From assembly GCA_917880885.1 (NCBI GenBank), contig OU862923.1:24691770-24755769 (forward strand): DNA of 64,000 nt, read 5' to 3'. This document shows positions 1 to 9,085 of the stretch, piece after piece (position 1 is the first letter of the stretch; every line of letters starts with the position of its first letter). The position numbers and the translations under genes are program-made. The notes beneath the pieces are model-generated. The model was not told the DNA's origin. It searched no databases and was given only the letters and a program-made list of their open reading frames with translations. Source of the DNA: Limnephilus marmoratus. Its lineage: Eukaryota > Arthropoda > Insecta > Trichoptera > Limnephilidae.

Positions 1-140
1 TTGGTTATTTTGTTATTTCCGGTTAGACGACAGGTCTGGGTTTGAGTCCCAGTTGCGGCCATTATTTTTTTCTATTTTCTGTGTCTTGTTCTCGTTCATA
101 CTTTCGTTTAGATTAATATTGTTATCTTCTTCTTCAATGA
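1..140 (+). repeat. tRNA-derived SINE copy, cut by window edge
   Basis: A tRNA-like 3' half with a B-box-like GGTTTGAGTCC variant is followed by a T-rich body (TTTCGTTTAGATTA, then TTGTTATCTTCTTC). The same body recurs at 432-590, so this is a SINE copy and not a tRNA gene. Its 5' end lies outside the window. Confidence 0.65.
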
Positions 141-431
141 TATATTACATTGATGAGAATAACCTTCAAAAGTTATAAAAAGAGAGTTTTTCTAACAAAA
201 AATTTAATTTTCATTTAGACTTTTGTACAAAGTCAATAGTTCCATACGAATAAAGTCGGATACATTTTATCCGAGACGCTATCCATGTTACAAACCAATT
301 CTAAAAATTATTGTTTCCTATAAAAAGGGTAGTTGCCCGTAATATGGAAAAATAATTAGTTGAAGATAAAATTGTTATTTCTAACATTTTAAATACGAGA
401 TTGACGAATATGACAGTTTTACAGAAGGTGG

Positions 432-590
432 CAATAGCGAAATTGGTTAACGCGCACGTCCCGGTTAGAAGAGAGGTCTGGGTTCGAGTCCCAGTTGCGC
501 TCATTGTCTTTTTCTGTTTTTCTGTGACTTGTTCGCTTTCATATTTTCGTTTAGATTACTATTGTTATCTTCTTCATCAATAAAATAATA
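432..590 (+). repeat. tRNA-derived SINE copy
   Basis: The head has a good A box (TAGCGAAATTGG) and a perfect B box (GGTTCGAGTCC), the internal RNA polymerase III promoter. The two ends of the tRNA-like part do not pair as an acceptor stem, so it is not a working tRNA. The T-rich body matches the copy at 1-140 in the same orientation. Confidence 0.7.
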
Positions 591-1094
591 TTTTTAATTA
601 AAACATCTTCTTTTAAATATATCTGCTAGTAACGGAGTGGACAAATGCGTCAGATTAAAAACCCAGGCGTAGCGAGTACAATCCTCTGCTAGATCCTCCA
701 TCATTGCAATAGCATAATTTTTTGCTTATCTAAAAATTATTTCCCTAGTTCACAAACTAGTACAGTGAAGTTGGTAATAAGGCTCCTTCCGACTCTAGGG
801 TGCTATGAAAAATTTGATGGTTTATTTTCCGAGTCATGTATCCTCAATGTGTACCATTTTCACAGCATTTCAAAAGGTGACATATTATGCCCAAGGATCT
901 TATTTCCTTTCGGGACCTCCTGTATGAGGTTAATATCCCTCACCCCCCTCCTGACCGAGGCGACGCGTTACCTTGCGTTATCTCGCACTTATCTTGCAAC
1001 ATTTATTTCATACATAAACGTAAAATACAATCACACGACAACACTGTTATTGTAATGGCATGTTATAATAATATTAATAATTCTTTATTCCAGG
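591..1094. other. No recognisable feature
   Basis: AT-rich sequence. Short open frames here show no domain or family signature. A small GC-richer patch lies near 945-985. Confidence 0.5.
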
Positions 1095-1560
1095 ATGTGG
1101 GGAGTATAGTGTAATCCCACACGTCCCTTATAGTTATATATATTTACACAGTAAAGATACAAGAGCATAAATAGAAAGAAAAAAAAACAAAAAAAATAAA
1201 TCCATTATTATGCAGGGCGTGGTCTTGAGTGAGCTCGGGCCCATCGCTCACTCAGGAGTGGCGCTAGGTGCTGGAAGGCTGCGGTCACCACCGTGTACTC
1301 GGAGGCCACTAGCCGCATCCTGGCTCCAGTGACCCGGTGTCTCGTCCATGGATTCCTAATTCCGTAAACATTGTTGATGCGCTGCTATACCTTATGAATC
1401 CAAATATGATTCTGCATGCATCATTGTATTGGATCCGGAGACGTTCCATTGATCTTACTCGGTATTGACACCATGTTTCACATGTATACAGACTAGTGCA
1501 GAATGCATTGAATAATGTTTTTTTTAACATTATTGCTGCATCGGAAGAATCTTTGGGCAA
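1095..1560 (-). mobile_element. LINE 3'-terminal fragment (RT C-terminal region and 3' UTR)
   Basis: On the minus strand 1560-1309 reads as the conserved region downstream of a non-LTR retrotransposon reverse transcriptase: LFNAFCTSLYTCETWC, then RLRIQYNDACRIIFG, then YSSASTMF. The 3' tail at about 1095-1130 carries a GGGATTACACTATACTCC-type motif. A similar motif ends the LINE copies at 30.9-31.5 kb and 3.86-3.93 kb, so the three are probably one family. The catalytic part of RT is absent, so this is a 5'-truncated dead copy. Confidence 0.7.
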
Positions 1561-1659
1561 TCATATTTGACAAAAAACTAATACTTCTCGTCTGTCGTTC
1601 AATATCACCATCATCCGAGAGGTCACATCATCATCCGAGAGGTGATGATGTGCCCGAAG

Positions 1660-1822
1660 TATTTCTTATGACAAGCGTTGCAGTGTCCATCATCAGGGCA
1701 CATCCGGCACGTCTACCAGAAAATATATACCGCGCATATACCGAAGTAAAACTTCACTAACATATCTACCGGATCTGCCGAATCTGCCCTGATGATGGAC
1801 ACTGCAACGCTGTCCGAAATAA
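1660..1822. repeat. Inverted repeat with hammerhead-like motif
   Basis: The left arm (about 1672-1712) and right arm (about 1768-1812) are imperfect inverted copies around the word TTGCAGTGTCCATCATCAGG, separated by about 60 bases. The same word occurs at 4.3 kb and 38.5 kb, so it belongs to a dispersed family. It resembles terminal sequences I associate with Penelope-like elements (inference). Confidence 0.5.
1789..1820 (+). ncRNA. Hammerhead-like core motif (possible ribozyme remnant)
   Basis: CTGATGA is followed by a 5-bp hairpin (GGACA/TGTCC, 9-base loop) and then GAAA, the order of conserved elements in a hammerhead ribozyme. One unpaired T after CTGATGA departs from the canonical core. 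I could not define stems I and III, so activity is unproven. Confidence 0.25.
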
Positions 1823-1844
1823 CGAAAATATATAATATATTTGC

Positions 1845-2095
1845 GAAACGTTCCAGAGTGTTATCCTCTGGTGTAAGACCACCATTCAGAATTGAAACGT
1901 TGAAACTTGAAATGGCTTTAGCCGTGTTTGGTGACCTGATTTGAATAGCCCTACCTTCCTCTTTCCTATTTCCTTCTCCTCTCCACTACTTCAGCCTCAC
2001 AACATACCTCATACGGGGATGCCGTAGTCTCACTGGCTCTAGACGGTAGCAGCTGGGACTCTTGTGAGATGTTCTCATTAAAAAAAACGAGTGTA
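1845..2095 (+). repeat. Retroposon tail, family A
   Basis: Contains the words GTGTAAGACCACCATTCAG, TGGCTTTAGCCGTGTTT and GATGCCGTAGTCTCACTGGC and ends in an A run after GGGACTCTTGTGAGATG. A diverged copy lies on the opposite strand at 35672-35930. The orientation and A-rich end suggest a SINE or truncated LINE tail. Confidence 0.55.
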
Positions 2096-2111
2096 CTTTA
2101 GACCACACGAC

Positions 2112-2248
2112 TGAAGTAAAACTTCACTAACTTATATCTCCCTCTCAACTTCCGTTCGCCTCGCCCGATCACACTTTTCGTAACGCTCTCGTCACGCATT
2201 CACCAGCTTACTCCCCAAGTCAAGCGTGCGTAAAGAAGTTTTACTTCA
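2112..2248. mobile_element. MITE with GAAGTAAAACTTC inverted ends
   Basis: The ends are inverted copies, TGAAGTAAAACTTC on the left and GAAGTTTTACTTCA on the right. The core (CCGATCACACTTTTCGTAACG) is shared with the longer copy at 16249-16597. There is no coding capacity. Confidence 0.65.
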
Positions 2249-2261
2249 AAAATACAATCCG

Positions 2262-2385
2262 GGCCTCTTCTGGACCCGCATTATTAATCCCTTCCTACAG
2301 CCTCTGCCTAACGCTGCCCAATCGAGTGGTGATATAGTTCCCCTGTCTTTACCTTACAGGAGATCTTATGAGAAGTCACAAAAAA
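2262..2385 (+). repeat. LINE/SINE 3' tail, family B
   Basis: Contains CAATCGAGTGGTGATATAG and ends near GAGATCTTATGAGAAG plus an A run. Diverged copies lie at 40320-40435 (+) and 8080-8205 (-). Confidence 0.5.
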
Positions 2386-2389
2386 AACG

Positions 2390-2934
2390 TATCACGTTAA
2401 ATCACTTAATCATGAAGAATGTAAGCAGTGTTTTTAGTTTCATATAACAAAGACACCGATGTGATTTATGGATCACATCGACGTACAAAATGAAATTAAT
2501 ATTGTGTTTATTGACGCTGAAATCGCGTCAGTTCCATACAAAACGCTATTTATGTTCGTTCCATTGCTGTTTTTCAATTTGTATAGCTGCATTTAAAGTG
2601 TTCAAAGCCTTTGAACTGGAAACAAATTATTTAACACAATTGAAATTTTCACTTCGAATATTTTTCGACGTATTGTTTTTGCTCGTTTTTATTTGTGTGA
2701 ATATCACGCTTGGTTTTCAGGTTTCAATATTATTATTTAAACCTTTTTTCATATGCAATTATTTTGTGTGTGTGCTTTAAATTTTCAAAATGTTTTTCAT
2801 TTCTGTGTTACTTTTCATCTCGTTTAGTTTTATTTTTAAATTTATGAATATGAAATTCAAAACAATTATTGAATTGCAATGGAAATAATTTAAATCAACG
2901 AGATTTAAAATCAAATTCAAACCGGCCAGTAGTT
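2390..2934. other. No recognisable feature
   Basis: AT-rich sequence. The longest open frame (2490-2780) is phenylalanine- and leucine-rich, as expected from AT-rich DNA, and has no family signature. Confidence 0.5.
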
Positions 2935-3100
2935 GAGATGTCATCACCTTTGGGTCCCATTCAGACGTCGCGTGTTCGATTCCTCGTCTGGATAAGTCCC
3001 TTATCACAACATAAGCAGCATTTTCAGCTTACTCTGGTGGTAGTTTGAGATTTTTAAATATAGTTTGAGATTTTTAAATATTGCCGAACTCTTGGTGTTT
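2935..3100 (+). repeat. SINE family C, copy 1
   Basis: A tRNA-like head with TTTGGGTCCCATTCAG and the B-box-like GTTCGATTCC is followed by TTCAGCTTACTCTGGTGGTAG. Two further copies at 36531-36690 and 58240-58430 share the layout and strand. A 20-base block (AGTTTGAGATTTTTAAATAT) is duplicated here at 3042 and 3062 and only once in the other copies. Confidence 0.65.
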
Positions 3101-3729
3101 TTTATATGCCGTACAAAACTCGATCGATCGTTAATATTAATTTTGCCTTCGTTTTTGCGTCATCTATTGGTTTATTTCAAAATCTGCCGTTGGCTTGATA
3201 TACTTTTCCATGCCTTCCAGCAGCAATTAATCCAGCACCAAATCGTAGTTCTCCCTGCCTTTTAACCTGGGTACACTCGCAATATAGTTCATTGTCATGT
3301 TTCCGCGAAACAACGTACACAATTTATTTATTTTAATCACCAAAATAACTGATAAATCGAAAAAAAGAGGCCCATAACCTCTTAGAATGACAACACGTTT
3401 ATGCAGTTCGCAACAGACTGGCTTTTATTATTAATAAAAGGTTTTACATTTTACGTTAGTAGATGGCGTTAGTAGTCAATAAATGTTAATTTTGATATCG
3501 ATATTAACAGTTATTAAATTATATATTTAAAGTACAGCCAATGAAACGTATATGGAATGGTAGACTTGCAAAATAAGTTAAAAATATGAATAATAAGGAT
3601 CAAACATGCTGATGTCGGTTGTCTGTGATGTGCGTTAGTTATTACAAACAAAAACAGTCTTGTAATGGCAGCATTCCACTTATGGCAGGGTCCCATATGG
3701 GGCGAGCCCAGGGAGCCACTTCCCGATGA
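3101..3729. other. No recognisable feature
   Basis: Mostly AT-rich sequence with one GC-richer patch near 3665-3725. No reading frame shows a family signature. Confidence 0.45.
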
Positions 3730-3930
3730 CAAAGATTTAAAACATAAAGTTAACTTTTTTCAAATTTTCTTATTTTATTTTGTATTATTATTATTTTCTT
3801 TCATCATGTAAATATTTTTTTTTCTTATCTCGCAATATTTTAATTTTTACTTCATATATTGTATATGTATAATATGGAACTCGTGGGACTGCACCACCCT
3901 CCCCGAGATCTGGAATAAAGGAAAAAAAAT
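3730..3930 (+). repeat. LINE 3' tail
   Basis: A T-rich 3' UTR ends in GTGGGACTGCACCACCCTCC, then CTGGAATAAA and an A run. The ending resembles that of the LINE at 30.9-31.5 kb (GGGATTGCACTCTCCTCCCC, then CTGGAATAAA). Confidence 0.55.
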
Positions 3931-4261
3931 ACAAACGTGAATTTATTAACTTTCAATTAACTCAAATTTTGCTTTGAATTTAAGGGTTTTTTTTTCAAAA
4001 TTGGAACTGGTTATGTGAACTATAATTCAGATAAGAGATAAAAAAAGATAAGTTTCTATCCATAATATAATCATCAAAAACTTTTTTTTTAATTCCGTAA
4101 TTTTTCATTGTCATTTCTAATTTTACGCTTCAATGAAAGCAAAATGGGGTGATATTGTTGTTATTATGTTAATCATATTCGTAATTAGTATTTTCCTAAG
4201 ATGATCATTATTTAAACAATTAAATTTTCTGATACACGGCCAAAAATATTTTTGTTATTTG
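3931..4261. other. No recognisable feature
   Basis: AT-rich sequence with homopolymer runs and nothing recognisable. Confidence 0.5.
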
Positions 4262-4452
4262 TTTTTGGGGTGTTATGCCATGTTGCGCTACCTCCTCCTT
4301 TAGCCAACGTTTCGGACAGCTTTACAGTGCCCATCACACATCTGCCCTGATGATGGTCACTGTAACGCTGTCCGAAGGAGGAGATAGCGCAAAGTTGGCT
4401 AAAAGAGGAGGTTGCGCAACACGGCATAACACCCCAAAAACAAATAACAAAA
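4262..4452. repeat. Foldback element, about 190 bp, hammerhead-like word
   Basis: The two halves are near-perfect inverted copies: the left end reads TTTTTGGGGTGTTATGCC, and the right end is its complement. The centre carries CTGATGATGG followed by CTGTCCGAAGG, a mutated form of the motif at 1789. The same outer words (ATTTGTTTTGGGG, TTTAGCCAACGTTTCGGAC) reappear at 38.49-38.6 kb. Confidence 0.7.
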
Positions 4453-4985
4453 ATTAAATTTTCTGTTCACAAATTCGATGATTTTAGTAAGCAAACAGGA
4501 ATTTAACTCCGCCTCCTATCGGCACATTTTATCACCAAGAAAAGTAATGCTTTAATAAAATCTCAATGCATTAAAATATATTTTATTTCCGCAAACGCAT
4601 ACACGACGACATAAAGTAAATTGTTCACACAACTAGCATATTCCATAAATTTCCATGCAAATACACAGCGTCGCCATCGGCATCGGCGGCAAACGCCGCG
4701 GCGCCGATTTGATGTGTCACCCTTTTGGTTAAACCCGCCAAAGTAAGCCGCAGCGGTACCATGCCGCCGACATGCACATATATTGGAGGAAAAGTTCCAT
4801 CCAGTTCTTTATAGAATATCTGATTTCCGAGAGGCCTTTGCCAAGCTTTGACTTGCTTTGTGGTGAGATTCTGTTTGATATAGCAGTTATTGAAAACGAC
4901 GCCGTTCCTGGGATGTCACGACGCCCGAAGCCCCCATTTCTTCAAATTTTGTACGAACGATTGACGACTTCCTATCTCACATATT
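4453..4985. other. No recognisable feature; CpG-rich patch
   Basis: Mostly AT-rich, with a CpG-dense patch at about 4670-4770 (CGGCGGCAAACGCCGCGG). A 92-codon open frame at 4772-5050 runs into the T-rich repeat and has no recognisable domain. Confidence 0.4.
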
Positions 4986-4989
4986 ATTT

Positions 4990-5110
4990 TATTTATTTTA
5001 TTTTTATTTTTTTTTATTTTTGCAGAAACAAACAGTACATTATTACATAATGGGAAATATTTACAAAGTTATAGAATTAATACAATAAATGGTACCAATG
5101 ACATGTCGCT
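4990..5110 (-). repeat. Retroposon 3' tail, inverted copy of 57335-57460
   Basis: TTTTTGCAGAAACAAACAGTA and the following 90 bases are an inverted copy of the segment at 57335-57460. The T run at the left end would be the poly(A) tail on the minus strand. Confidence 0.55.
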
Positions 5111-5179
5111 GTAATATACTTATATTTTTGTGTGATAAATAATACATGATACTAAATTAAGTTAGTAACTTATTGAAGG

Positions 5180-5240
5180 AGAGGGGTGTGTGAGAGTGTT
5201 TGTATGTGTGTAAATGAGGGTGTGTGAGGGTGTGAGTTGG
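5180..5240 (+). repeat. GT-rich low-complexity tract
   Basis: GGGTGTGTGAGGGTGTGAG-type simple sequence. A second tract of the same composition lies at 9797-9872. Confidence 0.7.
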
Positions 5241-5244
5241 TATG

Positions 5245-5660
5245 CACCTTTATTCGAGGACCTTCACAGGCCTTTAGACCCAGAATCCGAGGACTCACAC
5301 GAATCCGAGGACGTCCTCGGATTCGAAATGCGAAAAACTGAATATGTACCTATAATCTATGCGTTCTGATTTGTCAACTGTCGAAATTTTGGGCCAATCG
5401 GAGAGAGTCCTCATTTTCGTGGTGAAAAATATCGTGTTTAATTTCGCTAGTGTTTCATTAGTACGGGTGTGTGACCACCAGGGCGGCGCCGCTAATGCTG
5501 GAAATCACACACAGACCCTAAACCGAGGACTCTATCAAAGTCCTCGGTTTCGTGTTAAAAGGTGTCGATCACCGGAATGTGAACGCCAGGAGGCGCTGCA
5601 AGCTCGAGTGTCAAGAAATCTCACCTACGCCCTAAACCGAGGACCCGTCGTTCGAAATTC
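5245..5660. promoter_or_regulatory. Cluster of CGAGGAC motifs with two palindromic sites
   Basis: About eight copies of GAGGAC or its complement occur in 400 bases, well above chance. Two form exact inverted pairs. A gapless 26-bp palindrome at 5300-5325 has the half-site CGAATCCGAGGAC. A 12-bp pair with a 7-base spacer lies at 5520-5550, with the half-site AAACCGAGGACT. Paired sites of this kind suggest binding by a dimeric protein such as a transposase, but no protein is identified. A long open frame through this segment (5359-5829) shows no domain. Confidence 0.45.
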
Positions 5661-6172
5661 CTACGTGCATGTGAATATAATAAGTATTGCACTATTAAGT
5701 TTGTGCCGACAAGGAATTCAGTTTTTGACAGTTGAAACAAAATTCAATATTGCGTTTAGTTCGTATTGTGAACTATGTTCTGTAATACTGTTTAATTCGC
5801 TGTACGGTATTGTAATATTTAATAAGTAATTAGAACACCTGCTCAAGTATTTGATTAATCCACGTCATATATTCTTCTTTCACTCCATTTTTCGTTAATC
5901 TGCTCTATGACCCTATTACCTACATCCAGGGCTGGGCAAAATACATGCTTTGCTGTAATTGAAATACAAATTACAAAATACGTTTTCGCATGTATTTAAA
6001 ATACGAAATACAAAATACTTTCGAGTCGTGTATTTGAAATACAAAATACAGTATTTTAATCATTTTTTTTATTTCAAATACAAAATACAAGTTACAAAAT
6101 ACAAACTACATTTGGTTTTGGTAGAACCTTTGGTTGCAATAAATTGACATAAGTGCCCTTATCTAAAGCCTA

Positions 6173-6434
6173 CAATACACGACAACTTTTTTAAGCCCGA
6201 TTCCCGTATAGAGACCTAAGACAAAATTTTTCGCTTTACGCGATCGCTATTTTCATATCTGCGATTTTAGTTGGCATCACAGCAACAATATGGTTCATGT
6301 GATGTTTGCTGTGATGCCAATTGAAATCATAGATATGAAAATAGAGATGAAAATAGCGATCGCGAAAAGCGAAAAATTTTGTCTATGGTCTAGTCTCTAT
6401 GCGGGAATCGGTCTGAAAAAAGGTGTCGTGTATT
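6173..6434. repeat. Foldback MITE, about 260 bp
   Basis: Arms of about 110 bases are inverted copies (ATACACGACA at the left end, GTCGTGTAT at the right). The inner parts contain GCGATCGC and TTTTCATATCT in both orientations. The centre is a short loop near 6290-6310. It is nested in the hAT-like element. Confidence 0.7.
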
Positions 6435-6730
6435 ATAGGTATAAGAGTGCGTTTTCATAGAAGCAAAGCTGAGCAGAGTGAAACAGAGACTTGCAAAAAT
6501 TGACCAATCATATTGCTCAGAAAATGCATCTCACCTCCGCTCCACTTGTAAAGGTATAGGACCCAGGTGTTAGATAATAATAATAATATGACATTTGTGC
6601 GCAGTTTTGTATTATTACACTACAAGTGCGCTCTACTGTGATTAACTTAAAAATATTTTATTTTTTTTATTTTTAACTTTGTGAATAAAAATAAAAATAT
6701 TTATCCTAGACTTGCAGAAAAGGTCAATAG

Positions 6731-7076
6731 ATTTTTTTTCTTTATATGTGATCCGCACAGGAGGCCATGAGAAAAATAATTTCCCTCAGGGCCTATGTCA
6801 TCTTTGGGGATGCTGTGTGGAGGTTTTTTTTTATGGAAAGGAAGGAGAGGAGAGTTCTTGGAAGGAAAAGGGTTTAAGGGGTGGGTAGGAATCTGGGGTT
6901 CGGTGTGTCCTGATCATCCGCCTCTAAGACCTAGACAAACCTCACCCCATGAACCCGGGAACCCCTGCTAAATCACGAAACGTAGCTAACCACTTGGGGT
7001 GACCTATGGCAGAGGTGTTGGTTTTCCAATAAAGGTTCCTGGGTCGGTGGTACCCTAATTACGCCTCCCAAATTGT
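6731..7076 (-). repeat. SINE-like family D, copy 1
   Basis: On the minus strand it starts near ACAATTTGGGAGG, runs through CCAACACCTCTGCCATAGG and CCCGGGTTCATGGGGTGAGG, and ends in the tail CCTCCACACAGCATCCCCAA with an A run (T run at 6731). At least seven copies lie in this window. The tail matches the 3' end of the LINE at 55.8-56.5 kb. Confidence 0.75.
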
Positions 7077-7142
7077 ATGTACTAAATGTCGATGTCGCGT
7101 ATTAAAAATCTAGATAACATTTAGTTCGGGTTGAATCTTGCA

Positions 7143-7445
7143 ATCATTTTTTTTACATGAGCTCCACACAGGAGGCCCTGAGGAAAATAATTTCAATCAG
7201 GGCTTATGTCATCTTTGGGGATTTTGTGTGGAGGGTTTTTTAAGGAAAGGAAGAAGAGGAGAGTTCTGGGAAGGAAAATGGTTAAATGGGTGGGTAGGAA
7301 TCTGGGGTTCAGTGTGTCCTGGTCATCCGCCTCCAAGACCTAGACAAACCTCACCCCATAAACCCCTCACCCCATCACCAAACGTAGCGAACCACTTGGG
7401 GTGACCTATGGCAGAGGTGTTGGTTATCCAATAAAAGTTCCAAAA
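7143..7445 (-). repeat. SINE-like family D, copy 2
   Basis: Same family and strand as the copy at 6731-7076, about 410 bases away. It shares the words AGGTGTTGGTTATCCAATAA and CACACAGGAGGCCCTGAGG. Whether it is a tandem duplicate or a second insertion cannot be decided by eye. Confidence 0.75.
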
Positions 7446-7570
7446 TTGAGTATTATATGTAAAGACAGCAACCAATAATGCGCAATACGTGCGTTTAGAA
7501 AATGAAGATAATGTTGGTAATTCTTAGTCGAAGTACCTATGATACAATTAAAAGTGACCGAATTGGAAAT

Positions 7571-7710
7571 GGGTTCCATAGCTCAGTTGATAGAGCACTT
7601 GCTATGTAAGCAAAGGGCTCTGGGTTAGAGCCCCAGTGGAACCAATATCTTTTTCTGATTTTTCTGTCTCCAGATTTTCGATTGAGTTTCTCTAATATTG
7701 TCTTCTTTTA
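7571..7710 (+). repeat. SINE with tRNA-Thr(UGU)-like head
   Basis: Bases 7572-7644 fold as a near-complete tRNA: 7-bp acceptor (GGTTCCA/TGGAACC), D stem GCTC/GAGC, T stem CTGGG/CCCAG, and an anticodon loop TATGTAA that gives TGT (Thr). Base 33 is A instead of the invariant U, the T loop reads TTAGAGC, and the anticodon stem has a mismatch. The T-rich sequence that follows resembles the SINE bodies at 432-590. I read it as a SINE head or tRNA pseudogene. Confidence 0.65.
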
Positions 7711-8079
7711 ATTAAATATTAAAAATAATCTTTTTCATCCTCTATCAATAAACTCATGTATTCATGAATAAATACCGCGAACGATGAAAACGACAAATAA
7801 ATATTAACATATCTTGCTCTGGATTCTAGCGTTTTTAGTCTATGTATTATCTATGTCAATTTATTTTCTTCATTATCATTATTAAGATGGCTAAATGTAT
7901 TTTAAAATGTATTTTGAAGCCATAAGTATTTGAAATATAAATTACAAAATACCTCAGCATCAGGTAATTGAAATACCAATTACAAAATACATTTTTAGGA
8001 AGTAATTGAAATACAAATACAAAATACGTATTTGTATTTCAAATACGTATTTCAAATACTGCCCAGCCCTGCCTACACC

Positions 8080-8205
8080 TCACAAAAACGCCTCTTTCTG
8101 AATTAAGGACAAGGGAAGAATATCGCCACCTGGATGGGTGATGTTGTCAAGCGGGTTAAGGAGGAGCTGTAGGAAGGGTTTTATTAATGCGGATCTTGAA
8201 GAGTC
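8080..8205 (-). repeat. LINE/SINE 3' tail, family B
   Basis: Minus-strand diverged copy of the tail at 2262-2385; it contains ATCGCCACCTGGATGGGTGA in place of the related ACTCGATTGGG words. It abuts the right target duplication of the hAT-like element. Confidence 0.45.
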
Positions 8206-8699
8206 GGAAAAAATTACTAAACGCAGAGTAACATTATCATCAAATAAAAAAAAATCGTTAAAAAAATTATGGTTTTTTAGGTAGTCTGACACAAAAATTA
8301 AGACAACAAAGTCGTTTATAATTAAAATTATTGAACCGTTCGTTTTACGGATGAACGCAGCTCTTACAGCGACGGTGCGTTGGTTTTTCGAACTTTCAAC
8401 CTACTATGGACTTTTAGGTAATCTTAAAAAGACTATGAATTATTATTATAAATTTATATAACAATATGGAAACGCGACAGCGGTGAGGGGCACCGCAGCA
8501 GGTTTCGTAAGTGATTTGGCGTCGAATGGCTTGCCCGACGGATGGGTACACTCGGAACTCTCAAATTATATTTTTTTTTTATCGTTGTCGCTTATTTTTT
8601 TAAAATATGGCAATCTTAGTTTTTAAAACTATAATGAAATAAAAATAATAATAAAGATAAACGAACAATTAATTTTTTTTTTTTAAATCGTTCACAAAA
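8206..8699. other. No recognisable feature
   Basis: AT-rich sequence with homopolymer runs. A GC-richer patch near 8480-8560 has no family signature. Confidence 0.5.
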
Positions 8700-9085
8700 A
8701 TTTGCCAGGCTGCTGGTCGGCAGACCTCGAAATTCTTATATGGAATGATCTGGACTATAGTTATTTATTGGTTTTATTCGTGTAGTCGATGACGTAATAA
8801 TTTCTATTTTTTACCCCACTTTGACGCCGGCTGCCTGCGAACTTGCCAGGCTGCCGGTTGGCAGACCTGCTTTTTTCTCATTTTCTAATCGACCTTTATC
8901 ATATGAAACCATTCCCGTTCGTGTAGTCGATGACGTAATTTTTCGAAAAAAATCGCTGACTATTTCCATGACTGCGCGGCTCCAGCCAAGAGGCGCACCG
9001 GCAGACCAGCTTTTTAAAGGTTTTCTAAATGCCCATAATCACTTAAAAGTAGTTTCATCCGTGTAGTCTGTAGTCGATGACGTAG
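8700..9085 (+). repeat. Tandem repeat, about 140-bp unit, three diverged copies
   Basis: GCCAGGCTGCTGGTCGGCAG at 8704 recurs as GCCAGGCTGCCGGTTGGCAG at 8846 and, diverged, near 8986. Each is followed about 75 bases later by GTGTAGTCGATGACGTA (8781, 8921, about 9071). The spacing is about 140 bases throughout. Confidence 0.7.

Larger units (their letters stand above)
5919..8079. mobile_element. hAT-like non-autonomous transposon with 8-bp target duplication
   Basis: The element proper is 5927-8071. Its termini are inverted copies: 12 perfect bases, CAGGGCTGGGCA, then AAATAC-rich sub-terminal repeats on both sides (5940-6110 and 7900-8060). CAGGG termini with an 8-bp target duplication are the hallmark of the hAT superfamily. 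The flanks are CCTACATC (5919-5926) and CCTACACC (8072-8079), one mismatch in eight. No transposase frame is present. Most of its length is later insertions: a foldback at 6173-6434, two SINE-like copies, and a tRNA-headed SINE. Confidence 0.75.

Noticed and set aside
5359..5829. 156-codon open frame
   Set aside because: It runs through the CGAGGAC motif cluster, has no recognisable domain, and is best explained by the repeats.
7571..7645. Functional tRNA-Thr gene
   Set aside because: A at position 33, a changed T loop and an attached SINE body argue against function.
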